From NCBI GenBank assembly GCA_012961035.1, contig DUAC01000019.1:1-45507 (forward strand): a stretch of DNA of 45,507 nt, read 5' to 3'. The translations under genes were made by a program, and so were the position numbers. The notes under the pieces were generated by a model. It saw only the letters and a list, made by a program, of their open reading frames with translations, was not told where the DNA came from and searched no databases. Positions 31,957-39,404 of this stretch are shown one piece after another. The stretch is from Acidimicrobiia bacterium. Its GTDB lineage: Bacteria > Actinomycetota > Acidimicrobiia > Acidimicrobiales > MedAcidi-G1. Position 1 is the stretch's first letter. The number at the start of each line of letters is the position of its first letter.

Positions 31957-32520
31957 TCAGCCCTCCAGCGCCGCCAGGTCGTCGGGGCCGTCCACGTCCC
32001 AGGCCAGGTCGGGGTCCAGCAGGCTGCGCCAGGCCAGCCCCAGGCGTTCGGCCTCGGCCACGTGGGCAGCGAACGAGCCGGGACCGTAGGCGAACCGGAA
32101 GCCCGTGCCGGTAGGCACCACGGCCACCGGAGTGCCGTCGTGGTGCCGGTCCGGCACCAGCGTGATTCCGTCGAACCCTGCGCAGTGGTCCAGTCGGGTG
32201 GCCCGTGGCAGGTCGGCGTGGGCCACGATCACCATCGCCACCCCGTCGGCGGCCAGCGCCTCCATTCCGGCTTCCACCGCCCGGTTCAGGCCGGGTCCGT
32301 CGACCCTGACCACGTCGGCACCCACCGATCGGGCCCAGGCATCCACGTCATCGTCGTCACAGACCACGGTCACCGGGAGCGGAGCCGCTGCGGCCACCAC
32401 GATGGTGGCCATGCTCCGTGCGAGGTCGGCCCGGGCCTGACCGTCCAGGACCTCGGCGAGACGGCCCTTGGCCGCTCCGAAGGCCTTCACCGGGATCAGC
32501 ACAGCCACGGTTCCGGACAC
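31957..32520 (-). CDS. cofC: 2-phospho-L-lactate/PEP guanylyltransferase, F420 biosynthesis
   Basis: This 187-aa nucleotidyltransferase begins with the diagnostic LIPVKAFGAAKGRLAEVL and has VTVVCDDDDVDAWA, GLNRAVEAGMEAL, MVIVAHADLPRA and a final LDPDLAWDVDGPDDL. In Actinobacteria this enzyme (CofC, also called FbiD) activates phospholactate or phosphoenolpyruvate with GTP to build the side chain of coenzyme F420. The other F420 genes are not in this window. GTG at 32520 lies 6 nt after a minus-strand TAGGCT, so the mRNA is probably leaderless. It is divergent from gpsA; both promoters lie in about 100 bp. Its presence implies F420-dependent redox enzymes in the host. Confidence 0.9.
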   Translation of the reverse strand: MSGTVAVLIPVKAFGAAKGRLAEVLDGQARADLARSMATIVVAAAAPLPVTVVCDDDDVDAWARSVGADVVRVDGPGLNRAVEAGMEALAADGVAMVIVAHADLPRATRLDHCAGFDGITLVPDRHHDGTPVAVVPTGTGFRFAYGPGSFAAHVAEAERLGLAWRSLLDPDLAWDVDGPDDLAALEG

Positions 32521-32526
32521 CGGCGA

Positions 32527-32532
32527 AGCCTA
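32527..32532 (-). promoter_or_regulatory. Leaderless-type -10 element for cofC
   Basis: On the minus strand TAGGCT is followed by 6 nt and the GTG start at 32520. Confidence 0.5.
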
Positions 32533-32615
32533 TGGGCCGATGCCGGCAGCCGCCGCTGCGTACCGCCTCCGGGCGGCGCTGCGGTTCCGGGCCGGGGGCG
32601 CCGGGTACCGGCCCG

Positions 32616-32621
32616 TAGGGT
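32616..32621 (+). promoter_or_regulatory. Leaderless-type -10 element for gpsA
   Basis: TAGGGT is followed by 6 nt and the ATG at 32628. No Shine-Dalgarno sequence is present. Confidence 0.5.
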
Positions 32622-32627
32622 TGCGCC

Positions 32628-33644
32628 ATGGCCAACGGCGGCGCGGTGTCGAGGGTGGCGGTCATCGGGGCCGGTTCCTGGGGGACGACGGTTGCCGCCC
32701 TGCTGGCTCCCGTGGTGCCCACCGTGCTGTGGTCCCGGAGGGCCGAGGTGGCCGCTGACGTGGCCGCCGGCCGGGGCAACCGCCGCTACCTGGACGGCTA
32801 CGCGCTTCCCTCACAGCTCGAGGCCACCGATGACCTGGGGTCGGCGGTCCGGGGCGCCGACCTGCTGCTGATGGGCGTTCCCACCCACGGATTCCGCCAG
32901 GTCCTGGAGTCGGTGGCGGATGCCGTGGAACCCGGAACGCCCGTGATCAGCCTGGCCAAGGGATTCGAGCGTTCGACCGGGCTGCGCATGAGCCAGGTGG
33001 CGGCCGACGTGCTGCCCGGCCGGCCGGTGGGTGTGCTGACAGGTCCGAACCTGGCCAGGGAGATCCTGGAGGGGCGATCGGCGGCCACCGTCATCGCCGC
33101 CACCGATCCGTCAGCCGCCTCGGCCCTGCAGGGGCTGCTGGCGTCGGAGCGGTTGCGTGTCTACACCAACGACGACCTGGTCGGCTGCGAGCTGGGTGGG
33201 GCGCTGAAGAACGTGATCGCCCTGGCCGCCGGGATGGCCGAAGGGCTCGACACCGGCGACAACGCCCGGGCGGCGCTCATCACCCGGGGCCTGGCCGAGA
33301 TGACCCGACTGGGTGTCGCCCTGGGGGGTGACCCCATGACCTTTGCCGGCCTGGCCGGCATGGGCGACGTCATGGCCACCTGCATGAGCCCCCAGAGCCG
33401 GAACCGTTGGGTGGGCGAGCAGGTGGGGCGCGGCGCTTCGCCGGAGAGCGTGCTGGCCGGCATGGACCAGGTTGCCGAGGGGGTTCGCACCGCTCCCGTC
33501 GCCTGCGAGATGGCCGCCACCGTGGGCGTGGAGGTTCCGGTGGCCGAGGGCGTGCGGTCGGTGTTCGACCTCGGACGGTCGCCCACCGAGGTGTGGTCGG
33601 AGCTCATGTCCCGGCGGTCCGGCCCCGAGGTGGCGACCACCTGA
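32628..33644 (+). CDS. gpsA: Glycerol-3-phosphate dehydrogenase [NAD(P)+]
   Basis: This 338-aa enzyme reduces dihydroxyacetone phosphate to sn-glycerol 3-phosphate for phospholipid synthesis. It has the nucleotide-binding motif VIGAGSWGTTVAALLA, SLAKGFERSTGLRMS, LTGPNLAREI, ELGGALKNVIALAAGMAEGL with the catalytic lysine, and LAGMGDVMATCMSPQSRNR. Length matches the family (330-340 aa). The ATG at 32628 follows a leaderless-type -10. The stop overlaps the next start (TGATG), so the downstream unknown gene is translationally coupled. Confidence 0.95.
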   Translation: MANGGAVSRVAVIGAGSWGTTVAALLAPVVPTVLWSRRAEVAADVAAGRGNRRYLDGYALPSQLEATDDLGSAVRGADLLLMGVPTHGFRQVLESVADAVEPGTPVISLAKGFERSTGLRMSQVAADVLPGRPVGVLTGPNLAREILEGRSAATVIAATDPSAASALQGLLASERLRVYTNDDLVGCELGGALKNVIALAAGMAEGLDTGDNARAALITRGLAEMTRLGVALGGDPMTFAGLAGMGDVMATCMSPQSRNRWVGEQVGRGASPESVLAGMDQVAEGVRTAPVACEMAATVGVEVPVAEGVRSVFDLGRSPTEVWSELMSRRSGPEVATT

Positions 33645-35173
33645 TGTTCCGGTTCACCGACCTGCTCCGGAGGCGTCGCGCTCCGGTTCCCGGACCCGTG
33701 GGCACCCGGCTGGGTACCGACGACGGCTTCCGTGCCGTGGTCGACGCCCGGGCGTCCATCCATCCGTCAGGAACCTCCCACCGGGTGGAGTGGTGGATCG
33801 GTGGCGAGGACCGCTGGTACGCCCCGGCGGTGGAAGCAGCCGTGCGCCAGGACCGCCCGGGTCCGGCCCCCGTGCTGGTCACCCGCATGCGCGTGGCGGG
33901 TGGCGACGTGGTGGCGACGACCTGGGCGACGCTGGCCAGCGGGTCGTCAGGTGCGGCTGTCGTCGTCGAGCTGCTGAACGAGACCCCGGTTCCGGTCGCC
34001 GTGGCGGTGACCGTCCAGGCCGCGCCCGGTGGGGCGATACGGCGCATCTCGGTGGATGGCCGCCGCCTCCTGGTGGACGGTGGGACGGCGCTGGTCGTGG
34101 ACCGCGAACCCGGCCGCTACGCCATCGTGGATGCGGCCGCCGACCTCTGGGAGACGGTGACCGGTGGCCGGGCGGTGATTGCCGCCCCTGAACCCGTCAG
34201 GTGCAGGATCGGTGCCGCTGCCGGTGCGCTGGTCGTCCCCCTGCCCCACCGTTCGGCCCTCAGGTTCGCGGTGCCCGCAGGCGACCTGGTGGACAACCCG
34301 TCGGCAGTGTTCCCGTCGGCGGAACGGGTCACGGCCGGGTGGGTGGGCCATCTGGCCGATGCGGCGACGGTGGACCTGCCGGACCAGTCCCTTGCGGCCA
34401 CGACACATCGGAACCTCGTGGACCTCATGCTGGCTGACCCGACCCCTGCCGGGGCCGTGGAACTGTGCAGGTGGGGTCTTCCGCAGAGGGCGGTGGAGTG
34501 CCTGCTCCATTCGGATGGCCCTCCCGGAGATCGTCTGGTGGCTGCCGCATGGCTCTGGATGCTCGGCCGTGAACCCGGGTGGTTCACGGGCACCGACGGG
34601 ATCCAGTTGGAGGACCTGGCCAGGTCGGCTGGGGATGCGCCGACGGCCCGGTGGGCCCTCGCACGGATGTCCGATCTGTTCGCTGCGCTGGGCGACGCCA
34701 GGGCGGCCGTCGACGCCGGCCGACTCGTCGAGGTGGGGGGACCACCGGAGCTCGTGGCAACCGACCCGGCCGCCACCTCGTTGGGTCACCTTGCCGATCG
34801 GCTGGCGCGTACCTCGGTGGACGGGCTGGACCTGCTCGTCGACGTGCCGGACTCCTGGTTGGGAGGTGGCATCGAGCTGCACGGCCTGGCCACGCCGCAC
34901 GGCCGCCTCGGCTTCGCCATCCGGTGGCACGGCGAGCGGCCGGCCCTGCTCTGGGAACTGGAGCGTCACGACGACGGACCCGTGGTGCTGCGTGTTCCGG
35001 GCCTGGACACAGCCTTCTCGACCGTCGAGGCGACCGGCGAGGTCCTGCTGGCCGCCCCGGCGGGTCGGGTGCCCCCACCCCGCCCATCCTCCGGACCGGT
35101 GCCCGGTTCGCCACCCGGAGCGTCTTCCGGTCCGCCCATTGCTCCGCCACCCGAGGGTGGATCGTTCTCCTAG
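33644..35173 (+). CDS. Hypothetical protein, 509 aa
   Basis: No family is recognised with confidence. The protein is soluble. About residues 1-240 look beta-rich (VVVELLNETPVPVAVAVTVQ, GGAIRRISVDGRRLLVDGGT, GALVVPLPHRSALRFAVPAG), and about 240-370 helical and alanine-rich with WLWMLGREPGWF and ARMSDLFAALGDARAAVDAG. A final beta part (LHGLATPHGRLGFAIRWHGE) is followed by a proline/serine-rich tail ending in PPPEGGSFS. The layout recalls carbohydrate-binding or glycosidase-like accessory proteins, but this is only an impression. It is translationally coupled to gpsA and its TAG stop overlaps the -10 element of rnhB. Confidence 0.75.
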   Translation: MFRFTDLLRRRRAPVPGPVGTRLGTDDGFRAVVDARASIHPSGTSHRVEWWIGGEDRWYAPAVEAAVRQDRPGPAPVLVTRMRVAGGDVVATTWATLASGSSGAAVVVELLNETPVPVAVAVTVQAAPGGAIRRISVDGRRLLVDGGTALVVDREPGRYAIVDAAADLWETVTGGRAVIAAPEPVRCRIGAAAGALVVPLPHRSALRFAVPAGDLVDNPSAVFPSAERVTAGWVGHLADAATVDLPDQSLAATTHRNLVDLMLADPTPAGAVELCRWGLPQRAVECLLHSDGPPGDRLVAAAWLWMLGREPGWFTGTDGIQLEDLARSAGDAPTARWALARMSDLFAALGDARAAVDAGRLVEVGGPPELVATDPAATSLGHLADRLARTSVDGLDLLVDVPDSWLGGGIELHGLATPHGRLGFAIRWHGERPALLWELERHDDGPVVLRVPGLDTAFSTVEATGEVLLAAPAGRVPPPRPSSGPVPGSPPGASSGPPIAPPPEGGSFS

Positions 35174-35176
35174 GGT
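35171..35176 (+). promoter_or_regulatory. Leaderless-type -10 element for rnhB, built on a stop codon
   Basis: TAGGGT is followed by 6 nt and ATG at 35183. Its first three bases are the stop codon of the preceding 509-aa gene. Confidence 0.45.
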
Positions 35177-35182
35177 CGGACC

Positions 35183-35878
35183 ATGGCCGGTAGACGCCGC
35201 ATGCGGGCGGCCCTGAGGGGAAAGGCCCCGGGGCTGGTCGCGGAACGCGGACTGTGGGATGCGGGCCACCGGGTGGTGGCGGGCCTCGACGAGGTGGGTA
35301 GGGGCGCCTGGGCCGGACCCTTGACGGTCGGGGTTGTGGTACCCGACCGGAACCGGCGCATCACCGGGGTCCGGGACTCCAAGATGCTCACCGAGCCTGA
35401 GCGCGAGGCGTTGTTCGACCGCATCACCGGATGGGCCGAGGCCTGGTCCGTGGGCCACGCCAGCAACGACGAGTGCGATGACCTCGGCATGTCCGACGCC
35501 CAACGCCTGGCCGCCCGCCGGGCTCTCGACGGCCTCGGCCTCGCCGTGGACCGGGTACTCCTTGACGGCAATTGGGACTTCGTGGGTGGTGGACGGGCCA
35601 GCACCATCGTGAGGGGTGACGCCACCTGCCTCTCGATAGCGGCGGCCTCGGTGGTGGCCAAGGTGACCCGCGATCGGATCCTGCGTGACGCCGACCGTCG
35701 CCACCCGGGCTTCGGGTTCGCCCAGTCCAAGGGCTATCCCAGCCCGGTTCACCGGGCCGCCCTGGCCGAGCGGGGTGCCACCACGTACCACCGTCGGACC
35801 TGGTCCTTCATGCACGGGCTGCCGGCCATCGGCGAGCCGGCCCGCGACAGGCACGGAGCCCCGCCACGCCTGTTCTGA
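35183..35878 (+). CDS. rnhB: Ribonuclease HII
   Basis: This 231-aa protein cleaves RNA in RNA-DNA hybrids and at single ribonucleotides in DNA. It has the first active-site motif VAGLDEVGRGAWAGPL (Asp-Glu), later RVLLDGNWDF, AAASVVAKVTRDR, and FGFAQSKGYPSPVHRAAL. A short N-terminal extension (MAGRRRMRAALRGKAPG) and a C-terminal tail extend slightly beyond the core. The ATG at 35183 is supported by the -10 element immediately upstream. The gene is a conserved housekeeping gene. Confidence 0.95.
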   Translation: MAGRRRMRAALRGKAPGLVAERGLWDAGHRVVAGLDEVGRGAWAGPLTVGVVVPDRNRRITGVRDSKMLTEPEREALFDRITGWAEAWSVGHASNDECDDLGMSDAQRLAARRALDGLGLAVDRVLLDGNWDFVGGGRASTIVRGDATCLSIAAASVVAKVTRDRILRDADRRHPGFGFAQSKGYPSPVHRAALAERGATTYHRRTWSFMHGLPAIGEPARDRHGAPPRLF

Positions 35879-35909
35879 GTCGCCTTCGTCCATGCAGGTG
35901 CATGGTCGC

Positions 35910-35915
35910 TACCGT
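35910..35915 (+). promoter_or_regulatory. Leaderless-type -10 element for small membrane protein gene
   Basis: TACCGT is followed by 7 nt and GTG at 35923. Confidence 0.4.
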
Positions 35916-35922
35916 CTGAGCC

Positions 35923-36366
35923 GTGCAGCGCTCCGTACGACTCCTCTGGCTCCTGGTGGCCTGGACGGCCGTCGTGTGGGTGGGCCGCATCCGGAACCTC
36001 GTCGGCGATGACGGTCTGGCGGGCGGCGACAGGGCATGGGGGATCGTCGTCGCCCTCCTCTTCCTGGTGCTGGCCGCCGCCACCGCCACGCTTCCACTGG
36101 GCCTCTGGCACCGGCGCCCGCTGGGCTCGACCCGCCTGGTGGTGATCTTCTGCCTCTGGACGATCGCCTTCTGGAGTGTCCGGGGTGCCGGCATGCTGCT
36201 CGCCGACCACGAGGTCGGCTTCAAGGTCGTACACACGGTGCTGGCCGGTGTGTCCATAGGCCTGGCGGTCCTCCTGCAGCGGGCCGACCGTGCCCTGGCC
36301 GCTGGAGTCGCCGACTCCGGAGCGGCGGACCCTGAGGCGAACCGAGGCGTCGACACCGACCGCTAG
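35923..36366 (+). CDS. Small four-helix membrane protein
   Basis: This 147-aa protein has four hydrophobic segments: LLWLLVAWTAVVWVG, WGIVVALLFLVLAAATATLP, LVVIFCLWTIAFWSVRGAGM and VVHTVLAGVSIGLAVLLQ, and an acidic soluble tail (DSGAADPEANRGVDTDR). No family is recognised. The GTG start lies 7 nt after a -10-like TACCGT. The TAG stop forms part of the -10 element of the next gene. Confidence 0.75.
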   Translation: MQRSVRLLWLLVAWTAVVWVGRIRNLVGDDGLAGGDRAWGIVVALLFLVLAAATATLPLGLWHRRPLGSTRLVVIFCLWTIAFWSVRGAGMLLADHEVGFKVVHTVLAGVSIGLAVLLQRADRALAAGVADSGAADPEANRGVDTDR

Positions 36367-36369
36367 CCT
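36364..36369 (+). promoter_or_regulatory. Leaderless-type -10 element for NifU-N gene, built on a stop codon
   Basis: TAGCCT is followed by 8 nt and ATG at 36378. Its TAG is the stop codon of the membrane-protein gene. Confidence 0.4.
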
Positions 36370-36377
36370 CACGATCC

Positions 36378-36713
36378 ATGGGACAGCCGATCACCGTCGT
36401 CCGCAGGCCGTCGTCGCGTGCCGGCGTCGTCCGGTTCGAGACCAACCGCGCCCTGACCGGCATGGGCCACGAGCGCTACCGGGCCGGGGATGACATTCCG
36501 GGAACCACGCCGGCCGACGAGCTGGCCCGCCGGCTGTTCGCACGTGGCGGGATCGCCGGTGTCCACATGAACGGCAGCGTCGTCACCCTCGAGATGGCCG
36601 ACGCCGATTCCGACCCTGAGGGGATCGAGGAGATCATCGCCGGCCTCTACCTCTACTGGGTGGAGGGCGTGAGGGTTCCCGACGACGACGAGTTGACAGA
36701 CGCCGTCGGCTGA
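36378..36713 (+). CDS. NifU N-terminal domain protein
   Basis: This 111-aa protein matches the Nfu/NifU N-terminal (scaffold Nfu N) domain: VVRFETNRALTGMGHERYRA, then ELARRLFARGGIAGVHMNGS and VVTLEMADADSDPEGIEEI. The C-terminal Fe-S scaffold domain with its CxxC motif is absent, as in stand-alone members found in several Gram-positive lineages. Its role is likely linked to iron-sulfur protein assembly but is not established for this short form. Confidence 0.82.
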   Translation: MGQPITVVRRPSSRAGVVRFETNRALTGMGHERYRAGDDIPGTTPADELARRLFARGGIAGVHMNGSVVTLEMADADSDPEGIEEIIAGLYLYWVEGVRVPDDDELTDAVG

Positions 36714-36759
36714 GGCCCGCTGGGGCGTCGTAGGCGACTCCGCACCAGACTCGGCGACC

Positions 36760-37992
36760 ATGGAAATGCTGCAGGTCGACGTCCATCCCTCTGAGGTCGG
36801 CATGGATCCAGACCGCCTCGGGCGCGTGGCCGACTTCGCAGGGGCCTTCGTGGAGGACGGTCACATGGTGGGCACCGATGTGCTGGTCGCCCGCCACGGA
36901 CGCGTCGTGCTCCGCTCCACGGCCGGCCTGGCCGACCGGGAGAACGCCGTAGCCGTAGCCGGCGACACCCTCTGGCGGATCTTCTCGATGACCAAGCCGA
37001 TCACCTCGGTGGCCGTCATGCAGCTCGTGGAGGAGGGCCGCCTCAGGTTGCGGGACCCGCTGGCCGATGTCCTGCCGGAGTTCGCCGACCCGCAGGTGTT
37101 CGTGGGCGGGACGGTCGATGCGCCGGAGCTGGTTCCCGCCGACCGGTCCATCACCATTGCCGACCTCCTCAGCCACACCTCGGGCCTCAGCTACTCCATC
37201 CTGGACCAGCACCCGGTGGACGAGATCTACCGACGGGCAGGCCTGGGCGCCATGGAACGGGGGGGAACCCTGGCTGACACGATCAGCAGGCTGGCTGGCC
37301 TACCGCTCCGCCACCACCCCGGGACCCGGTGGTCGTACTCGATGGCCACCGACGTGCTGGGTCGCGTCGTCGAGGTGCTGGACGACCGACCGTTCGCCGA
37401 CTGCCTCGCAGCCCGGATCCTGGAACCGCTGGGCATGCACGACACGTCGTTCCTGGTCCCCGACGAGCGGGTCCGACGACTGTCCTCCTGCTACGGCTTC
37501 GCACCGGGCTCGGAACCGGCCCTGCTGGACGCCGGGCCCACGAGCGCCTATAGGGAGCCGTCGTGGCAGAGCGGTGGAGGCGGGCTGGTCTCCACGACCG
37601 GCGACTACCACCGGTTCTGCAGTGCGCTGCTGGGTGGCGGGGAGCTGGACGGGGCACGCATCCTGGGACCGCGGACGGTGCGCTCCATGATGTCCAACCA
37701 CCTGCCCGGTGGAGCCCACCTGGACCAGGTCGGAGACCACCTCTACACCCCGGGCTTCTTCGCCGGCTGCGGCTTCGGCCTGGGCTTCGCCACCGTCGAG
37801 GACCCGGTTGTCGGGAGGATCATGGCGTCACGTGGAGAGGCCTCCTGGGGTGGGATGGCCAGCACCGCCTTCTGGGTGGACCCCGCCGAGGGGATCCATG
37901 CGGTCTTCATGACCCAGCTGGTGCCGTCGGGTACCCACGTGTCGCTGCGCTGGGACCTCCGCGCGCTGGTCAACCAGGCGATCCTGGACTGA
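36760..37992 (+). CDS. Serine hydrolase, class C beta-lactamase/esterase family
   Basis: This 410-aa protein contains the SxxK motif in RIFSMTKPITSVAV (Ser76, Lys79) and the tyrosine motif in RWSYSMATDVLG, with LLSHTSGLSYSI between them. These are hallmarks of EstB-type esterases and related penicillin-binding-like hydrolases. The C-terminal part has FGLGFATVEDP and WGGMASTAFWVDP, common in such esterases. No signal peptide is seen, so it is probably a cytoplasmic ester- or lactone-hydrolase, which could open lactones made by a Baeyer-Villiger enzyme; that link is speculative. The gene ends 2 bp before the RNA methyltransferase gene. Confidence 0.9.
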   Translation: MEMLQVDVHPSEVGMDPDRLGRVADFAGAFVEDGHMVGTDVLVARHGRVVLRSTAGLADRENAVAVAGDTLWRIFSMTKPITSVAVMQLVEEGRLRLRDPLADVLPEFADPQVFVGGTVDAPELVPADRSITIADLLSHTSGLSYSILDQHPVDEIYRRAGLGAMERGGTLADTISRLAGLPLRHHPGTRWSYSMATDVLGRVVEVLDDRPFADCLAARILEPLGMHDTSFLVPDERVRRLSSCYGFAPGSEPALLDAGPTSAYREPSWQSGGGGLVSTTGDYHRFCSALLGGGELDGARILGPRTVRSMMSNHLPGGAHLDQVGDHLYTPGFFAGCGFGLGFATVEDPVVGRIMASRGEASWGGMASTAFWVDPAEGIHAVFMTQLVPSGTHVSLRWDLRALVNQAILD

Positions 37993-37994
37993 AC

Positions 37995-38609
37995 GTGGTT
38001 GACGAGGTCGGCGTCGGACCACACCCGGAGCCGTGGCCCGACGACGCCCGGTTGGACCCGGAGCTGCTGGCGGGCGGCGACAGGCGCAACGTCGTGGACC
38101 GCTACAGGTACTGGTTGCGTGAGGCCATCGTGGCCGACCTGGATGGTCGCCGGCATCCGTTCCACGTGGCGGTGGAGAACTGGGAGCACGACTTCAACAT
38201 CGGCACGGTTGTACGCAACGCCAACGCCTTCATGGCCGCCGGGGTGCACATAGTGGGCCGCCGCCGCTGGAACCGTCGGGGTGCCATGGTCACGGACCGC
38301 TACCAGCACGTGGCCCACCATCCGGACGTGGCCGACCTGGTGGCCTGGGCCGCAACCGCCGGCCTGGCCGTTGTCGGGATCGACAACCTGCCCGGCTCGG
38401 TGCCGTTGGAGTCGACTGCCCTGCCGGAGCGGTGCGTGCTGGTCTTCGGGCAGGAGGGCCCCGGGCTCTCCCACGAGGTCCGGGAGGCGGCGACGATGGT
38501 CTGCTCGATCGCCCAGTACGGGTCCACCCGGTCGATCAACGCCGGGGTGGCATCCGGCATCGCGATGCACGCCTGGATCCGCCAGCACGCCGACCCGCCA
38601 CCGTCGTGA
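37995..38609 (+). CDS. SpoU/TrmH-family RNA 2'-O-methyltransferase
   Basis: This 204-aa SPOUT-class methyltransferase has motif 1 DFNIGTVVRNANAFMAAGV, motif 2 VLVFGQEGPGLS and motif 3 QYGSTRSINAGVASGIAMHAW, which form the AdoMet-binding knot and the arginine used in catalysis. Motif 3 normally has a leucine or valine around SxN; SIN fits. It probably methylates the 2'-OH of a ribose in tRNA or rRNA. The GTG at 37995 is 2 bp after the esterase stop and lacks a distinct ribosome site, so translation may be coupled. It ends just before the 28-bp palindrome of the SOS operon. Confidence 0.9.
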   Translation: MVDEVGVGPHPEPWPDDARLDPELLAGGDRRNVVDRYRYWLREAIVADLDGRRHPFHVAVENWEHDFNIGTVVRNANAFMAAGVHIVGRRRWNRRGAMVTDRYQHVAHHPDVADLVAWAATAGLAVVGIDNLPGSVPLESTALPERCVLVFGQEGPGLSHEVREAATMVCSIAQYGSTRSINAGVASGIAMHAWIRQHADPPPS

Positions 38610-38623
38610 GGCCACGGCCCCCC

Positions 38624-38652
38624 TTGCCAGTATCGAACATATGTTCGATACT
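38624..38652 (+). promoter_or_regulatory. Predicted imuA' promoter overlapping SOS box
   Basis: TTGCCA (38624-38629) and GATACT (38647-38652) are separated by 17 nt, and the LexA box fills the spacer. The predicted transcription start falls on or beside the A of the imuA' ATG (38658), so the mRNA would be leaderless. Confidence 0.6.
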
Positions 38653-38654
38653 GG
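38627..38654. promoter_or_regulatory. LexA (SOS) box inside a 28-bp perfect palindrome
   Basis: The core TCGAACATATGTTCGA matches the Gram-positive/actinobacterial LexA box (CGAAC-N4-GTTCG). Perfect symmetry continues to CCAGTA...TACTGG on both sides, giving 28 bp with no mismatch. LexA repression of imuA'-imuB and induction by DNA damage follow from the known SOS regulation of this operon type. The extra arms could also fold as a hairpin at the end of the upstream gene's transcript. Confidence 0.88.
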
Positions 38655-38657
38655 GAC

Positions 38658-39404
38658 ATGGCCGCACCCCACCGGTTTCCAGCCTCCCTGCTGGCTGAGC
38701 CCGATCCGTTCGACGACCTGGCGGAGGAGGAACGGGCCGAGCCTGGCGCTGAGCCGTCCCGGCCACGGTCCGTGCCCACGGTGGGTGAGGTCGCCAGCCG
38801 GACCCGACCCACCGTCCTGGCCGTGGAACGGGCCCTGCCGGTGCTGCCGGCCCTCGCCGGGCTGTTCCCGGGGGGACTCCGCCGGGGCATCACGATCGGC
38901 ATATCGGGGGTGGGAGCCCGTTCCCTGGCCATAGCCATGATGGTCCGGGCCACGGCCACCGGTTCCTGGATCGCCGTGGTCGGGGACCCCGATCTGGGCC
39001 TGGCGGCGGCGGCCGGACAGGGCCTGGCCATGGAGCGCCTGGTGGTGGTGGAGGCCCCTGACCCGACGGGCTGGGGCCCGGTGGTGGCCACCCTGGTGGG
39101 GGCGTTCGACCTCGTCATGGTGGCGCCCCGGCACCGTGTCGGGGCGGTCGACGCCCGTCGCCTGGCCGCCCGGTGCCGGGAACGGGGTTCGGTGCTGTTC
39201 CACCTCGGAGCCGGCCCGTGGCCCGATCGACTCGACCTGCGCCTGGTCGTGGGTGCGGCCACCTGGACCGGACCCGATGCTGGGCACGGCCGGTTGTGGT
39301 CCCGTCGGGCGGGCGTGACCGCATCCGGCAGGGGTATGGAATCCACCGGTCGCCGCACGGAGCTGCTGCTGCCCGGCCCGGACGGGATGACCGGCGGAGC
39401 GTGA
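38658..39404 (+). CDS. imuA': ImuA'-like mutasome protein
   Basis: This 248-aa protein resembles the C-terminally RecA-like ImuA' accessory factors of actinobacterial mutasomes: TVLAVERALPVLPALAGLFPGG, RGITIGISGVGARSLAIAM, WIAVVGDPDLGLAAAAGQGL and FHLGAGPWPDRLDLRLVVGA. No complete Walker A motif is present, as in other ImuA' proteins. It is thought to bridge ImuB and the error-prone polymerase DnaE2 during translesion synthesis. The ATG at 38658 is 3 nt after the palindrome, implying a leaderless message. The stop overlaps the imuB GTG by 4 nt. Confidence 0.85.
   Translation: MAAPHRFPASLLAEPDPFDDLAEEERAEPGAEPSRPRSVPTVGEVASRTRPTVLAVERALPVLPALAGLFPGGLRRGITIGISGVGARSLAIAMMVRATATGSWIAVVGDPDLGLAAAAGQGLAMERLVVVEAPDPTGWGPVVATLVGAFDLVMVAPRHRVGAVDARRLAARCRERGSVLFHLGAGPWPDRLDLRLVVGAATWTGPDAGHGRLWSRRAGVTASGRGMESTGRRTELLLPGPDGMTGGA

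Noticed and set aside
33947-35893. Long minus-strand frame opposite the 509-aa gene and rnhB
   Set aside because: The rnhB strand is certain from its motifs, and the antisense translation has no recognisable domain and low-complexity composition.
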